Positions 7,163 to 14,967 of a stretch of 64,000 nt of DNA are shown here, piece by piece. The stretch is from CAZLAK01 sp964557545 (GTDB taxonomy: Bacteria > Bacillota > Desulfotomaculia > Desulfotomaculales > Pelotomaculaceae): positions 1 through 64,000 of the forward strand of contig CAZLAK010000003.1 of NCBI GenBank assembly GCA_964557545.1, given 5' to 3'. Positions within the stretch are counted from its first letter, which is position 1. Each line of letters starts with the position of its first letter. The notes beneath the pieces were generated by a model. That model worked only from the letters and a program-made list of their open reading frames with translations, was not told the DNA's origin and searched no databases. A program made the position numbers and the translations under genes.

Positions 7163-8959
7163 ATGGACTTTTACGGCTGGCATGGGAAAGTTCTCCGGGT
7201 CAACTTGTCTGCAGGTGAATTTACCGAAGAACCCGTTAGGAGTGCAGATTTAATGGAGTGGATCGGCGGCCGGGGTCTTGCTGTACGCATTGCTGCCAGC
7301 GAAATACCTGCCACACCCCAACTGCCGGGGCCGGATAACAAACTTATTTTTGCTGTGGGCCCCCTTACCGGCACCGGCACCCCTGGAGCGGGGCGCTTCT
7401 GCGCCTGCGCGAGATCTCCTCTAACCGGAACTATTTTTGATTCCAACGCCGGTGGTAGGTGGGGAGTCCAGTTTAAGAAGTGCGGCTGGGATGCTTTGAT
7501 TGTAGAGGGAGAGTCACCGTCACCCGTCTGGATAGAGCTTACACAAGGCAGAGTTTTGTTCCACGACGCCGGCGAAATCTGGGGGTGCGATACACACACT
7601 ACAACCCGCCGCCTCACAGCGATAGCGGGCAGCAACGCCGGTGTGCTGGCTATTGGACCGGCTGGAGAAAACTTAGTAAAATATGCCTCAATTACCGTTG
7701 ACGGCTACCGTGCTCTCGGGCGGGGAGGTTTAGGAGCGGTAATGGGAGCAAAAAAACTAAAGGCCATTACCGCCTCGGGGACACTGAAGACAAAAATAGC
7801 TAATAAAGAAAAATTTAAGCTCGCCGTTTACGAAGCAGGCAAGTGGCTCAAAGCCAACCCCGTTACTTCCAAGGCCCTGCCGGAATTCGGCACACCCGTG
7901 CTGGTCAACCTTTTCAACGAAATGGGTGTTCTGCCAGCTTGCAATTTCCGCCAGTCTTTCTTTGCAGGCGCCCCCAATGTATCAGGTGAAACCCTGGCTG
8001 AAACTATGTACGCCGGGCGCCAGGGCTGCAGCAGCTGCCCGGTGCGCTGTGCCCACCTAATCAGAACGGCTGCCGGTACCAGCGAAGGACCCGAGTACGA
8101 ATCCGTATGGGCTCTGGGACCCGCATGCGGTATCGGCGACTTGAATATAATAGTGGAAGCTAACCGCCTCTGCAACCGGCTAGGTTTAGACACCATCTCC
8201 ACCGGCGTTACTGTCAGCTGCGCCATGGAGCTGGAAGAAGAAGGCCTAGGGCGCTTCGGCCTCAAATTTGGCGACGGGGCGTCTTTATTGCGCACCATTG
8301 AAGACATAGCCTGCCGCCGCGGCACGGGCAACCTCTTGGCAAACGGCTCCAAATATCTGGCCGCAGAATGCGGAGCACCCCACCTGGCTATGCAGGTAAA
8401 GGGATTGGAGCTGCCGGCCTACGACCCGCGCGGGCTTGTGGGCATGGGGCTGGCCTTTGCTACCTCTAATAGAGGCGGCTGTCATATGAGGGCTTACATA
8501 GCTGCTCTAGAAGCCCTGGGCATTCCTAAAAAGGTCGACCGTCTAGCCCCCGAGGGCAAAGCCGGGCTAGTCATCAACTACCAAAACATAAGCGCCGCCA
8601 TGGACTGCCTGGTAGTTTGCCGCTTTATCAACCTTGCTGCCGCCGAAGAATATTTTTCCCGTATTTTATCGGCCGTAACGGGAGTGGGCTACCAGCCCCA
8701 AGATCTGTACAGAATTGGCGAGAAAATTTGGAACGCAGAGAGGCTTTTCAACACCCGCTGCGGTTTTAGCCGCCGTGACGATAACCTGCCGCCCCGCCTC
8801 CTAAAAGAGCCTCCACCGGCTGCTTCTTTGGAAAAAACAACTGACGAAAATCTAAATAACATGCTCAATGAATACTACCGCTTTAGGGGATGGGACATAA
8901 CGGGTGTACCCGCGCAAAAAAAGGTACGGGAGCTGGGATTGGAGGAAATTTTGTGTTAA
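7163..8959 (+). CDS. aor: Tungsten-containing aldehyde ferredoxin oxidoreductase
   Basis: This enzyme oxidises aldehydes to acids using ferredoxin, with a bis-pterin tungsten cofactor and one [4Fe-4S] cluster. The 598-residue product matches the usual family length (about 600). It starts GWHGKVLRVNLSAGE, has the GRGGLGAVMGAKKLKAI pterin-binding segment near residue 190, and has cluster cysteines in CSSCPVRC (Cys289, 292, 296) plus a later Cys near residue 486 (LVVCRF). ATG 7163 follows GGGAGG. The 3' end overlaps the class II aldolase gene by 7 bp, suggesting translational coupling. The natural aldehyde is not known. Confidence 0.93.
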   Translation: MDFYGWHGKVLRVNLSAGEFTEEPVRSADLMEWIGGRGLAVRIAASEIPATPQLPGPDNKLIFAVGPLTGTGTPGAGRFCACARSPLTGTIFDSNAGGRWGVQFKKCGWDALIVEGESPSPVWIELTQGRVLFHDAGEIWGCDTHTTTRRLTAIAGSNAGVLAIGPAGENLVKYASITVDGYRALGRGGLGAVMGAKKLKAITASGTLKTKIANKEKFKLAVYEAGKWLKANPVTSKALPEFGTPVLVNLFNEMGVLPACNFRQSFFAGAPNVSGETLAETMYAGRQGCSSCPVRCAHLIRTAAGTSEGPEYESVWALGPACGIGDLNIIVEANRLCNRLGLDTISTGVTVSCAMELEEEGLGRFGLKFGDGASLLRTIEDIACRRGTGNLLANGSKYLAAECGAPHLAMQVKGLELPAYDPRGLVGMGLAFATSNRGGCHMRAYIAALEALGIPKKVDRLAPEGKAGLVINYQNISAAMDCLVVCRFINLAAAEEYFSRILSAVTGVGYQPQDLYRIGEKIWNAERLFNTRCGFSRRDDNLPPRLLKEPPPAASLEKTTDENLNNMLNEYYRFRGWDITGVPAQKKVRELGLEEILC

Positions 8960-9543
8960 AAGAATTTCAAAAGATCGGGCGCGATCTCTTTTTGACCGGT
9001 TTAAACAGCTCGCACAGCGGAAACATGAGTGTAAGAAGCGGCGACCGGATTTTTATTACCAGGCGCGGCGCCATGCTGGGTCAGCTGGGTGCAGAGGATA
9101 TTATCGAGACGGGACTTTGGAAAAACGACAGTAAGGTTGTTCTGGCATCTACTGAAATCGGCATTCACCGGGCTATTTACCAGTCTACATCAGCTCTGGC
9201 CGTTGTGCACGCTCACCCGCCGCATGCCGTGGCCCTGTCCCTCTTAACAGATGATATCATTCCCATTGATTCAGAAGGGGCATACCTCTTACACAGGGTA
9301 CCGGTCTTAAGTGCTGTGCATACCATAGGGTCAAAAGAACTCGAAAAAAGCCTGCCGGAAGCACTCAAAGAGTATAAAGTGGCAGTTGTACGCGGCCACG
9401 GCAGCTTCGCCATAGGCCAGTTGCTGGAAGAAGCCTACCAGTGGACTTCCAGTCTGGAAAGCTCCTGCCGTATTATTTGCCTCTACCGGGCTTTAGGCGG
9501 TGCCGGTCTGGCAGAATACAACCTGAGAGGAAAATACTGGTAG
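8953..9543 (+). CDS. Class II aldolase/adducin-family protein (fuculose-phosphate aldolase-like)
   Basis: A 196-residue cytosolic protein of the zinc-dependent class II aldolase/adducin fold. It has the TEIGIHRAIY segment with the catalytic Glu, the VVHAHPPHA zinc histidines, and a third His in VRGHGSFAIG. Family members cleave sugar phosphates to an aldehyde plus dihydroxyacetone phosphate. GTG 8953 lies 7 nt after GGAGG, inside the end of aor. The coupling to aor suggests that an aldehyde released by this aldolase, such as lactaldehyde or glycolaldehyde phosphate, may be handled by AOR. That is inference; the substrate is not determined by the sequence. Confidence 0.8.
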   Translation: MLKEFQKIGRDLFLTGLNSSHSGNMSVRSGDRIFITRRGAMLGQLGAEDIIETGLWKNDSKVVLASTEIGIHRAIYQSTSALAVVHAHPPHAVALSLLTDDIIPIDSEGAYLLHRVPVLSAVHTIGSKELEKSLPEALKEYKVAVVRGHGSFAIGQLLEEAYQWTSSLESSCRIICLYRALGGAGLAEYNLRGKYW

Positions 9544-9560
9544 AAAGGACATTGATTACT

Positions 9561-10103
9561 ATGGTAATTCTCGACTACCTTTTCCACGGGAACCTAACTA
9601 TTCACCAGGACCTCATTAACCGCTCCCTAAAAGAAGCACTGTCTGAAAGTGAAATCGTAAAGGATATGTCTTTATCTATTGCCGGCGGCAAAATTAAATT
9701 TACGGCCCTTTTTGCCGCCGGCAAAGAACACAAATCCTTCATCCGCCTTACAGTTAATGCTGTCCCCGGTAATTTTGAATTCAACCGTCACAACCGTTAT
9801 TTAGAACTTTTACTGGCAGAGCCGGTTTTAATTGAGTTTGGCGGAGCAGAAATAAAAGCCCGCTTTACGGCCAAAACACTGAACAGCGGGCGCGATATAA
9901 ATGACGGCGAAAACACTTTAGCAGGCGTCCTGCGCTACCTGGAAATCAAAGAAGACCGGATCACCATTAATTTCAACCGGCTGCCGGGGTTTAAGGAAGC
10001 TCTGCAGAAAAAGCTCGGTTTCCTGCTTAAGTACCTGGAAATCGCCGGTTTAGAACTAGAAGACGAAAAGCTCATAATCCGCCCGGCAGTAAAGTTGTTT
10101 TAA
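9561..10103 (+). CDS. Conserved hypothetical protein, AOR operon
   Basis: A product of about 180 residues with alternating beta-strand-like and charged stretches (DMSLSIAGGKIKFTALFAAG, ITINFNRLPGFKEALQKKLG). It has no signal peptide, no membrane segment and no cysteine motif. I do not recognise the family; the pattern is compatible with a lipid- or ligand-binding beta fold. ATG 9561 follows AAAGGA by 11 nt; it starts 17 nt after the aldolase stop, so it is the fourth gene of the operon. It converges on rubrerythrin. Confidence 0.6.
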   Translation: MVILDYLFHGNLTIHQDLINRSLKEALSESEIVKDMSLSIAGGKIKFTALFAAGKEHKSFIRLTVNAVPGNFEFNRHNRYLELLLAEPVLIEFGGAEIKARFTAKTLNSGRDINDGENTLAGVLRYLEIKEDRITINFNRLPGFKEALQKKLGFLLKYLEIAGLELEDEKLIIRPAVKLF

Positions 10104-10116
10104 TTTTAAATGCGGC

Positions 10117-10650
10117 TCAATAATTTTCGCATTTCAACTCAAAGAAAGCCTGCGGGTGGGCACACGTTGGACACACCTTGGGCGCTTCCTTGCCTAGGTG
10201 TACGTGGCCGCAGTTGCGGCACCTCCACTCCACTTCCTCCTCTTTCTTAAAGACCGTCCCCTTCTCCAGGTTCTCTAAGAGGTCAAGAAAGCGTTTTTCG
10301 TGTTCTTTTTCCACGGAAGCCACCGATGCAAAGAAAGCGGCGATCTCCAAAAAACCCTCTTCCCGAGCCACAGCTTCGAATTCTTTGTACATAGAAGTCC
10401 ATTCGTGATTCTCACCGCTGGCCGCCTCGCGCAAATTTTCCGCTGTGCTGCCAATGCCGCCCAAAAACTTTAAAATCCTCTTGGCGTGTTCCTTTTCGTT
10501 ATCAGCCGTCTCTAAAAAAACAGCCGCAATCTGCTCGTACCCTTCCTTTCTGGCCGCGCTGGCAAAATAAGTGTACTTGTTGCGCGCCATTGACTCCCCG
10601 GCAAAAGCCGCCTTTAAATTGGCTTCGGTCCTGCTGCCCTTTAGTTCCAT
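10117..10650 (-). CDS. Rubrerythrin
   Basis: A 177-residue two-domain peroxide-reducing protein. The N-terminal ferritin-like four-helix domain has two ExxH diiron motifs (NEKEHAKR and VEKEHEKR). The C-terminal rubredoxin-like domain has CRNCG and CPTCAHP, binding one Fe(SCys)4. Rubrerythrins reduce hydrogen peroxide with electrons from rubredoxin or NADH oxidoreductases and protect anaerobes against oxygen. Monocistronic, with a good AAGGAGGG site before ATG and an AT-rich upstream region. Confidence 0.95.
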   Translation of the reverse strand: MELKGSRTEANLKAAFAGESMARNKYTYFASAARKEGYEQIAAVFLETADNEKEHAKRILKFLGGIGSTAENLREAASGENHEWTSMYKEFEAVAREEGFLEIAAFFASVASVEKEHEKRFLDLLENLEKGTVFKKEEEVEWRCRNCGHVHLGKEAPKVCPTCAHPQAFFELKCENY

Positions 10651-10852
10651 AATAAAGCCCTCCTTGTTTATTTTGTATTTTTTTAAGGTAATGTTTTTAT
10701 TTCCTGGGTTAAAGATTATTTATTGGTTTTTAAAAATCCTTTAAAGTATAAAAATTTAACCGTTTATTAAACAAAAATTAACAATTATAAAAGCAATGCT
10801 CAAATAAAAAAATAAAAAAGAAAAACTAATTTTTTGATTGGGGGAATGCCGG

Positions 10853-11029
10853 TTGCCAAGGGAAGGTCTGATTCCGGCAGTTCTTGGAACAGTCGTCACA
10901 GCTACCGGGCTTGCCCTGCGGGGGGCAAACCCGGTGCTCGGGTGGGGCATTGCTGGCTTTGGACTTGCACACATTTTGCTGGGAACCATTGACCTCATCG
11001 AACACAAACCAAAAGAGAAGGACTTTTGA
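10853..11029 (+). CDS. Small hydrophobic membrane protein, unknown
   Basis: A 58-residue product with a single glycine-rich hydrophobic hairpin (GLIPAVLGTVVTATGLAL and GWGIAGFGLAHILLG) ending in the charged tail IEHKPKEKDF. TTG 10853 is chosen because GGGGGA (10840-10845) precedes it by 7 nt. No family recognised. It is followed by a hairpin at 11051-11077. It lies alone between rubrerythrin and nadE. Confidence 0.5.
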   Translation: MPREGLIPAVLGTVVTATGLALRGANPVLGWGIAGFGLAHILLGTIDLIEHKPKEKDF

Positions 11030-11050
11030 TTAAGAGACAGATGCAGTTGT

Positions 11051-11085
11051 GCGCCTGCGCTGTTTTCAGGCAGGCGCCTTTAAAT
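11051..11085. terminator. Hairpin between convergent small membrane gene and nadE
   Basis: GCGCCTGC (11051-11058) pairs perfectly with GCAGGCGC (11070-11077). The following CTTTAAATTTT is a poor T-run on the plus strand, and AAAATTTAAAG precedes it for the minus strand. It probably serves both converging genes. Confidence 0.55.
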
Positions 11086-11091
11086 TTTGCT

Positions 11092-13011
11092 TCACGTTAT
11101 TTCACCGTTTAAGACCTTTTCTTTAAGCCGCAAGTATCCTGCCGTGAAATGAACCTTGTTTTGTGCTTCGCGGTGATCAAAACCGTAAGCCCGCCTGCTG
11201 ACAGCCAGAACGGGTGGCGCCTGAATGCGCTTGGCCACTCCCCATCCGGTATACATCTTCCACCAGCGTTCCAGGTCTTCTATAAACTGGCGTGGGGTAG
11301 GAAATATTTCCTTAACCAATCCGGGCTTACAGCCGATCTTTTCTTCCAGCACGCCCTTAACGTACCAGTTCAGTATATCCTCCGGTGCAGCCCTTTCCCA
11401 ATTCTCCATAAAAGCGCGGAAGAGGTAATCGTGATAGGGGTAAATGAGGGGGTCCCCCTTGCCCTTGTCCACGGCCTGCTCTAAAGACAGCTCTGCACTG
11501 GGCACTAAGTCAATTATCCCCTTGGGGATTACTTCGTGGCCGTAAATTTCCTCATTGAAGTAACCGGCCAGTTCGTATACCTGGTGCTTCCAGAGATCCC
11601 CCAAAGCGGCAAAAAAGCCCGCTAGATCCCCGTAGAAGGTAGCATAACCCACCGTCATCTCGCTTTTATTGGCATTGCAGGTAAATGCCCCGCCGAAGGC
11701 CGCGGCCAGCGCTGCTAAGAGCCTTGCCCCCCGGTCTCTGGCCTGGACATTCTCCAGCATAAAGGGCGTGAGCTTTAAGTTAAAGGCGCTGTTATCGGCA
11801 AGATTGGTAATGGGTGCGTTATTGACCTGTTTTTCTGTATAATCAACAGAATCCTGAATGGGCATGACGGTGTACAGGCAGCCCAAATTTCTGGCCAGGC
11901 GCTCTGCTAAGTTTTTAGTAGTGGGCGAATTGAATTTACTCGGCATATTTACCAGGAGTACGTTCTGCGGGCCGAGCACTTGCGTGTACAGGCAGGCACT
12001 GACGGCAGAATCTATACCGCCCGACAGACCTATCACCACCCTGTCAATGCCGGCAGCCTCTGTAAATTTGGCCGTTCCGTAAGATACCACGCGGTAAAGG
12101 GCGCTCGTGCCTTTGTCGTCTTCGGGAGGTTCAAATTCCTCAGCGCCGTTGCTGCCGTTCAAGTCGAGGTCAAAAAATAAAAGTTCTGGTTCAAACTGCC
12201 GGCACCTTCCCCAAAGCCCTCCTTTGGGACCGTAAACTGAGCTTGACCCGTCGAAAGCGTAAACAGTCTTTCCGTTGTTTTGTATGCCGACGTTATTCAC
12301 GTAAACAAGGGGGACACCTGCTTCACGGGCGACTTTTGAGTACACACGGTAGCGCTTAGAATTTTTCCCCAGTGTAAACGGCGAGGCCGCTATGGTTACT
12401 AGCAAATCTACAGGACCCTTTTTCAACAGGGAAACCAGCGGCTTAAACGTGTAATCGTCGCTCCAGGCGTCCTCACATATAAGACACCCCAGGCTCAGCT
12501 GGCGCCCGCCTGCCTCCACCCGCACTGGAGTTATGAGTTCTTCCGGCCTCATATCCAGCTCGCCGGCCAGCTGGCGCAGGCTGTAGAAGTGGCGGGAGTC
12601 GTCAAACTGGCGGTAATTGGGCATCAAACTTTTAATTCTAAAAGGGTAGGGAAAATTTTCTCCTCCCCAAAGCCTTCCGTCCCCGGCCACAAAAAGGGCG
12701 TTGTACTTGCGTACCCTGCCGTCTTCTCCTTTTTTTTGCCAGTCAACGGCCACGTTACCGAAAACAATGCACAGCCCGCTCGAAGCCCCAATAATTTCCC
12801 GGCCGCACTCCTCACAGTCCCTTAAAAAAGCGTTTTGCTCCCACGTATCCCCTAAAAGGTAGCCCGGGACAGCCATTTCGGGAAATACCACCAACTGGGC
12901 ACCCCCCTGGCGCGCCCTGGCGACCATGTCCAGTACGGTGCGGGTATTTATGTCAGGCCTGCCGGGAACTACTTCCATCTGACCAAGTGCTATCCTGAGC
13001 AAAAATCTCAC
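11092..13011 (-). CDS. nadE: Glutamine-dependent NAD+ synthetase
   Basis: Catalyses the last step of NAD synthesis, amidation of nicotinate adenine dinucleotide, using glutamine. The 639-residue product has an N-terminal nitrilase/glutaminase domain (about 1-280: FPEMAVPGY with the Glu, CLICEDAW with the nucleophilic Cys) and a C-terminal synthetase with the PP-loop SGGIDSAVSAC near residue 330. The start GTG overlaps the stop of the Nudix gene (GTGA), so the two are translationally coupled. A Nudix hydrolase next to nadE fits pyridine-nucleotide turnover. Confidence 0.95.
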   Translation of the reverse strand: MRFLLRIALGQMEVVPGRPDINTRTVLDMVARARQGGAQLVVFPEMAVPGYLLGDTWEQNAFLRDCEECGREIIGASSGLCIVFGNVAVDWQKKGEDGRVRKYNALFVAGDGRLWGGENFPYPFRIKSLMPNYRQFDDSRHFYSLRQLAGELDMRPEELITPVRVEAGGRQLSLGCLICEDAWSDDYTFKPLVSLLKKGPVDLLVTIAASPFTLGKNSKRYRVYSKVAREAGVPLVYVNNVGIQNNGKTVYAFDGSSSVYGPKGGLWGRCRQFEPELLFFDLDLNGSNGAEEFEPPEDDKGTSALYRVVSYGTAKFTEAAGIDRVVIGLSGGIDSAVSACLYTQVLGPQNVLLVNMPSKFNSPTTKNLAERLARNLGCLYTVMPIQDSVDYTEKQVNNAPITNLADNSAFNLKLTPFMLENVQARDRGARLLAALAAAFGGAFTCNANKSEMTVGYATFYGDLAGFFAALGDLWKHQVYELAGYFNEEIYGHEVIPKGIIDLVPSAELSLEQAVDKGKGDPLIYPYHDYLFRAFMENWERAAPEDILNWYVKGVLEEKIGCKPGLVKEIFPTPRQFIEDLERWWKMYTGWGVAKRIQAPPVLAVSRRAYGFDHREAQNKVHFTAGYLRLKEKVLNGEIT

Positions 13012-13466
13012 TCCCCGCCGCGCTTTTTGTCAGAAAGCCCTTTTAAAACATCTTCCACAATCTGTCTGTGGTACGGCCCTATCATTTTAAGCGATGACAG
13101 TTCGCCCGCTCCTGCCCAGAGAAAAGCCGTATGTTCGTGGCTTAAAGTAACTTTTGGCTTTGCCGCCGTTCCCAAATCGCACAAGTAAAAGACACCAAAC
13201 CTCTCATAACCGTCGGGAAAGGGGACGGCGTAAACTTTTAAAAGGCTCAATTTCGAGCCGGACAGAATAATGCCGGTTTCCTCACGCACTTCCCGTAAAA
13301 GATCACTGACGGGATCACCGCTCTGGTAGTGGCCGCCGGGGAGGCCCCAAAGCCCTTCTACCTCCTCGCCCCAGTAATCCGAGTAGCGCAAGAGGAGAAC
13401 CTCACTATGGTTTAAAATAACCACGTGCTGCATGACGGCCAAAAGCTTGTATTTAAAGCCCGTCAA
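13008..13466 (-). CDS. Nudix hydrolase
   Basis: A 152-residue protein with a Nudix box, GHYQSGD followed by REVREETGI, that binds the metal and hydrolyses a nucleoside diphosphate linked to another group. Compared with the consensus G-x5-E-x7-REUxEExGU, the first Glu is Asp and the spacer is one residue shorter, so activity may be altered. It overlaps nadE by 4 bp. The substrate could be an NAD-related dinucleotide or ADP-ribose, inferred only from context. It marks the left edge of the accessory island. Confidence 0.85.
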   Translation of the reverse strand: MTGFKYKLLAVMQHVVILNHSEVLLLRYSDYWGEEVEGLWGLPGGHYQSGDPVSDLLREVREETGIILSGSKLSLLKVYAVPFPDGYERFGVFYLCDLGTAAKPKVTLSHEHTAFLWAGAGELSSLKMIGPYHRQIVEDVLKGLSDKKRGGE

Positions 13467-13484
13467 TTGAAATCACCGCTTTTT

Positions 13485-13784
13485 AGGGGCATTATACCAC
13501 TTGCCGCAAGAAAAAGGCAACGCCTGCAACTTTACACTAAGGTGAGATTGTGCAGAGCGGCTCGACCCCTTGTCCGTCCCCGGCATGGGGGGCGCGGTCT
13601 CCCGCGTCCTCCGCGCTCCGTCGGGGATTTCGACCTGCTCGGCGCGCTGGACGAGTTCCGCCGGTGGAAAAGGATATTCGCTAAACTGGGGCTGCAGAAA
13701 GACAGCCTGAACGGTCCTGTAAACCTGCTGAAAAGCGGGACGTTCAGGCTGTTCGGCCTGCTGTCTGTGGGTTTTAGAGGTTGA
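13485..13784 (+). other. Gene-poor stretch with an orphan reading frame and a long inverted repeat
   Basis: No confident gene. One plus-strand frame near 13620-13784 gives a helical-looking fragment (DLLGALDEFRRWKRIFAKLG then SGTFRLFGLLSVGFRG) with no plausible start, perhaps a gene remnant. An 11-bp inverted repeat, CAGCCTGAACG (13703-13713) and CGTTCAGGCTG (13741-13751), lies inside it and could instead be a structural element. Confidence 0.3.
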
Positions 13785-13820
13785 GATACGTAATATTTTA
13801 GTGTATAATTTACGTATAAT
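13781..13820 (+). promoter_or_regulatory. Promoter and direct-repeat operator of the toxin-antitoxin pair
   Basis: TTGAGA (13781-13786) and TATAAT (13804-13809) have the ideal 17-nt spacing. GTATAAT occurs twice exactly 11 bp apart (13803-13809 and 13814-13820), one helical turn, as expected for a repressor dimer binding over the -10 region. Autoregulation by the antitoxin is inferred. Confidence 0.6.
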
Positions 13821-13858
13821 ATATGCACAATATTTACGGAAAGGAGATGCGTGAGAGA

Positions 13859-14221
13859 ATGGCCGCAATACACACGGACGACCTGAATGATCCTGTCCTG
13901 CTCAGTCCCTCGCAATTGGTTTCTTCATCAAAACTGAGCAAGAACTTAGGGGCATACCTTGACAAAGTCAAAAAACGTCCGGTTTTTGTCACAAGGGATC
14001 AAGAAGTTGAAGCTGTGCTGATAAATATTGATGATTACAGGGAACTCCTCCTGGAAGAACAAAGAGTCGAAGAACTTTACTTGGCCGTACTGGCAGTCCG
14101 CCGCCTGGTAGAGCATTCTAAATCCCCCCAGGAGTTACTGGATACGGATGATGTCTTAAGGCGCTTCGGAATAACCCGCGAAGAACTGGAGAGGATACCT
14201 GACGATGCGGTGGACGGCTAA
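13859..14221 (+). CDS. Antitoxin, Phd/YefM family
   Basis: A 120-residue product. The N-terminal half (LSPSQLVSSSKLSKNLGAYL, then KRPVFVTRDQEVEAVLINIDDYREL) matches the Phd/YefM DNA-binding fold. The C-terminal helices (EEQRVEELYLAVLAVRRLVE) would wrap the toxin. ATG 13859 is preferred because AAGGAG at 13841-13846 is too close to ATG 13847. The 3' end overlaps the toxin gene by 17 bp. The antitoxin should neutralise the toxin and repress the shared promoter. The C-terminal extension FGITREELERIPDD is longer than in short Phd proteins. Confidence 0.85.
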   Translation: MAAIHTDDLNDPVLLSPSQLVSSSKLSKNLGAYLDKVKKRPVFVTRDQEVEAVLINIDDYRELLLEEQRVEELYLAVLAVRRLVEHSKSPQELLDTDDVLRRFGITREELERIPDDAVDG

Positions 14222-14561
14222 ATGGCTCAAGGAAGCTGTAGACGATCTCGAAAGTCTTGATAACAGCATCAGGAAAAAGGTGCTCAAGGTAGCGTTAAAA
14301 CTCGAAATTGAACCTCTGCATTATGGCGAACCCTTGGGCGAAAAACTTGGCATCGGCCTGGCCGGGTTGAGAAAAATTAACGTGGGCGGCTACAGGCTGG
14401 TCTACTTACCGGAACCGGAAAAAGAAATTGTGTTTGTGGCAGTCATAGCCGTGGGTAAACGGGAAGATTTGGATGTATACAAAACGGCAGCTAGACGTAT
14501 TGCTGAGTATAGAAAATTGACTGGAGGCGAACTGGAACGGCTGGCCGAGTTGCTAAAATAA
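14205..14561 (+). CDS. RelE/ParE-family toxin
   Basis: A 118-residue product of the RelE/ParE fold: N-terminal helices (WLKEAVDDLESLDNSIRKKV), a central segment LGEKLGIGLAGLRKINVGGYRLVY, and a last strand VFVAVIAVGKREDLDVYKTA. The basic Arg/Lys residues on the sheet fit either an mRNA interferase or a ParE-like gyrase poison; which one cannot be told. The ATG overlaps the antitoxin gene, the usual antitoxin-first order. The C-terminal tail is about 20 residues longer than minimal RelE. Confidence 0.85.
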   Translation: MRWTAKWLKEAVDDLESLDNSIRKKVLKVALKLEIEPLHYGEPLGEKLGIGLAGLRKINVGGYRLVYLPEPEKEIVFVAVIAVGKREDLDVYKTAARRIAEYRKLTGGELERLAELLK

Positions 14562-14625
14562 TACAAGCTGTCCGGCCGAAAGCAATTAGAAAGTTATGGC
14601 GTGCTTGGCCTTATGGACGCTGTAG

Positions 14626-14967
14626 AGAAGCACAACCCCTGCCAGAAAGCAGCTTGCCGGAAAACGGGTCTGGCTGGAGTTCGACGTCCAGGAGCGCGAT
14701 AACTACGGCCGCCTGCTGGCTTACGTCTGGCTGGAAGTGCCGTCCCCTGTTTCCGAAGAAGAAGTGCGGAAGGCGGGGAAGGGGCTGGGGTCTGTCGGGC
14801 CGGCCACGTCATCAGAAGTCAACTACGCCGCATCGCACTGCGCGGCATCGGTCCAGTGCATACGCGATGTCGGCGAGCGCAAAAAGCTGGAAGAAAAGCT
14901 GAGGCACTGGAGCACTCACTGCACCCTCACCGGCCTTTACAGATATCAAGAAACTTCGGCCAGCTGA
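14626..14967 (+). pseudogene. Mosaic pseudogene: staphylococcal-nuclease fragment fused to PAS/GGDEF fragment
   Basis: One open frame, preceded by an in-frame stop, first reads LAGKRVWLEFDVQERDNYGR (ending near 14712), the characteristic core of an SNase-like thermonuclease. After about 40 unrelated residues it then reads QCIRDVGERKKLEEKLRH and THCTLTGLYRY (14845-14950), the linker and first helix of a PAS-GGDEF diguanylate cyclase. Neither domain is complete and there is no start signal. The end overlaps the tail of the minus-strand CBS-GGDEF gene by 22 bp. It is a recombination remnant. Confidence 0.7.

Noticed and set aside
10780..10800. Partial match to a PerR operator upstream of rubrerythrin (TTATAATTGTTAAT on the minus strand)
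   Set aside because: Only one half-site matches the TTATAAT-n-ATTATAA consensus in an AT-rich stretch, so chance is the simpler explanation.
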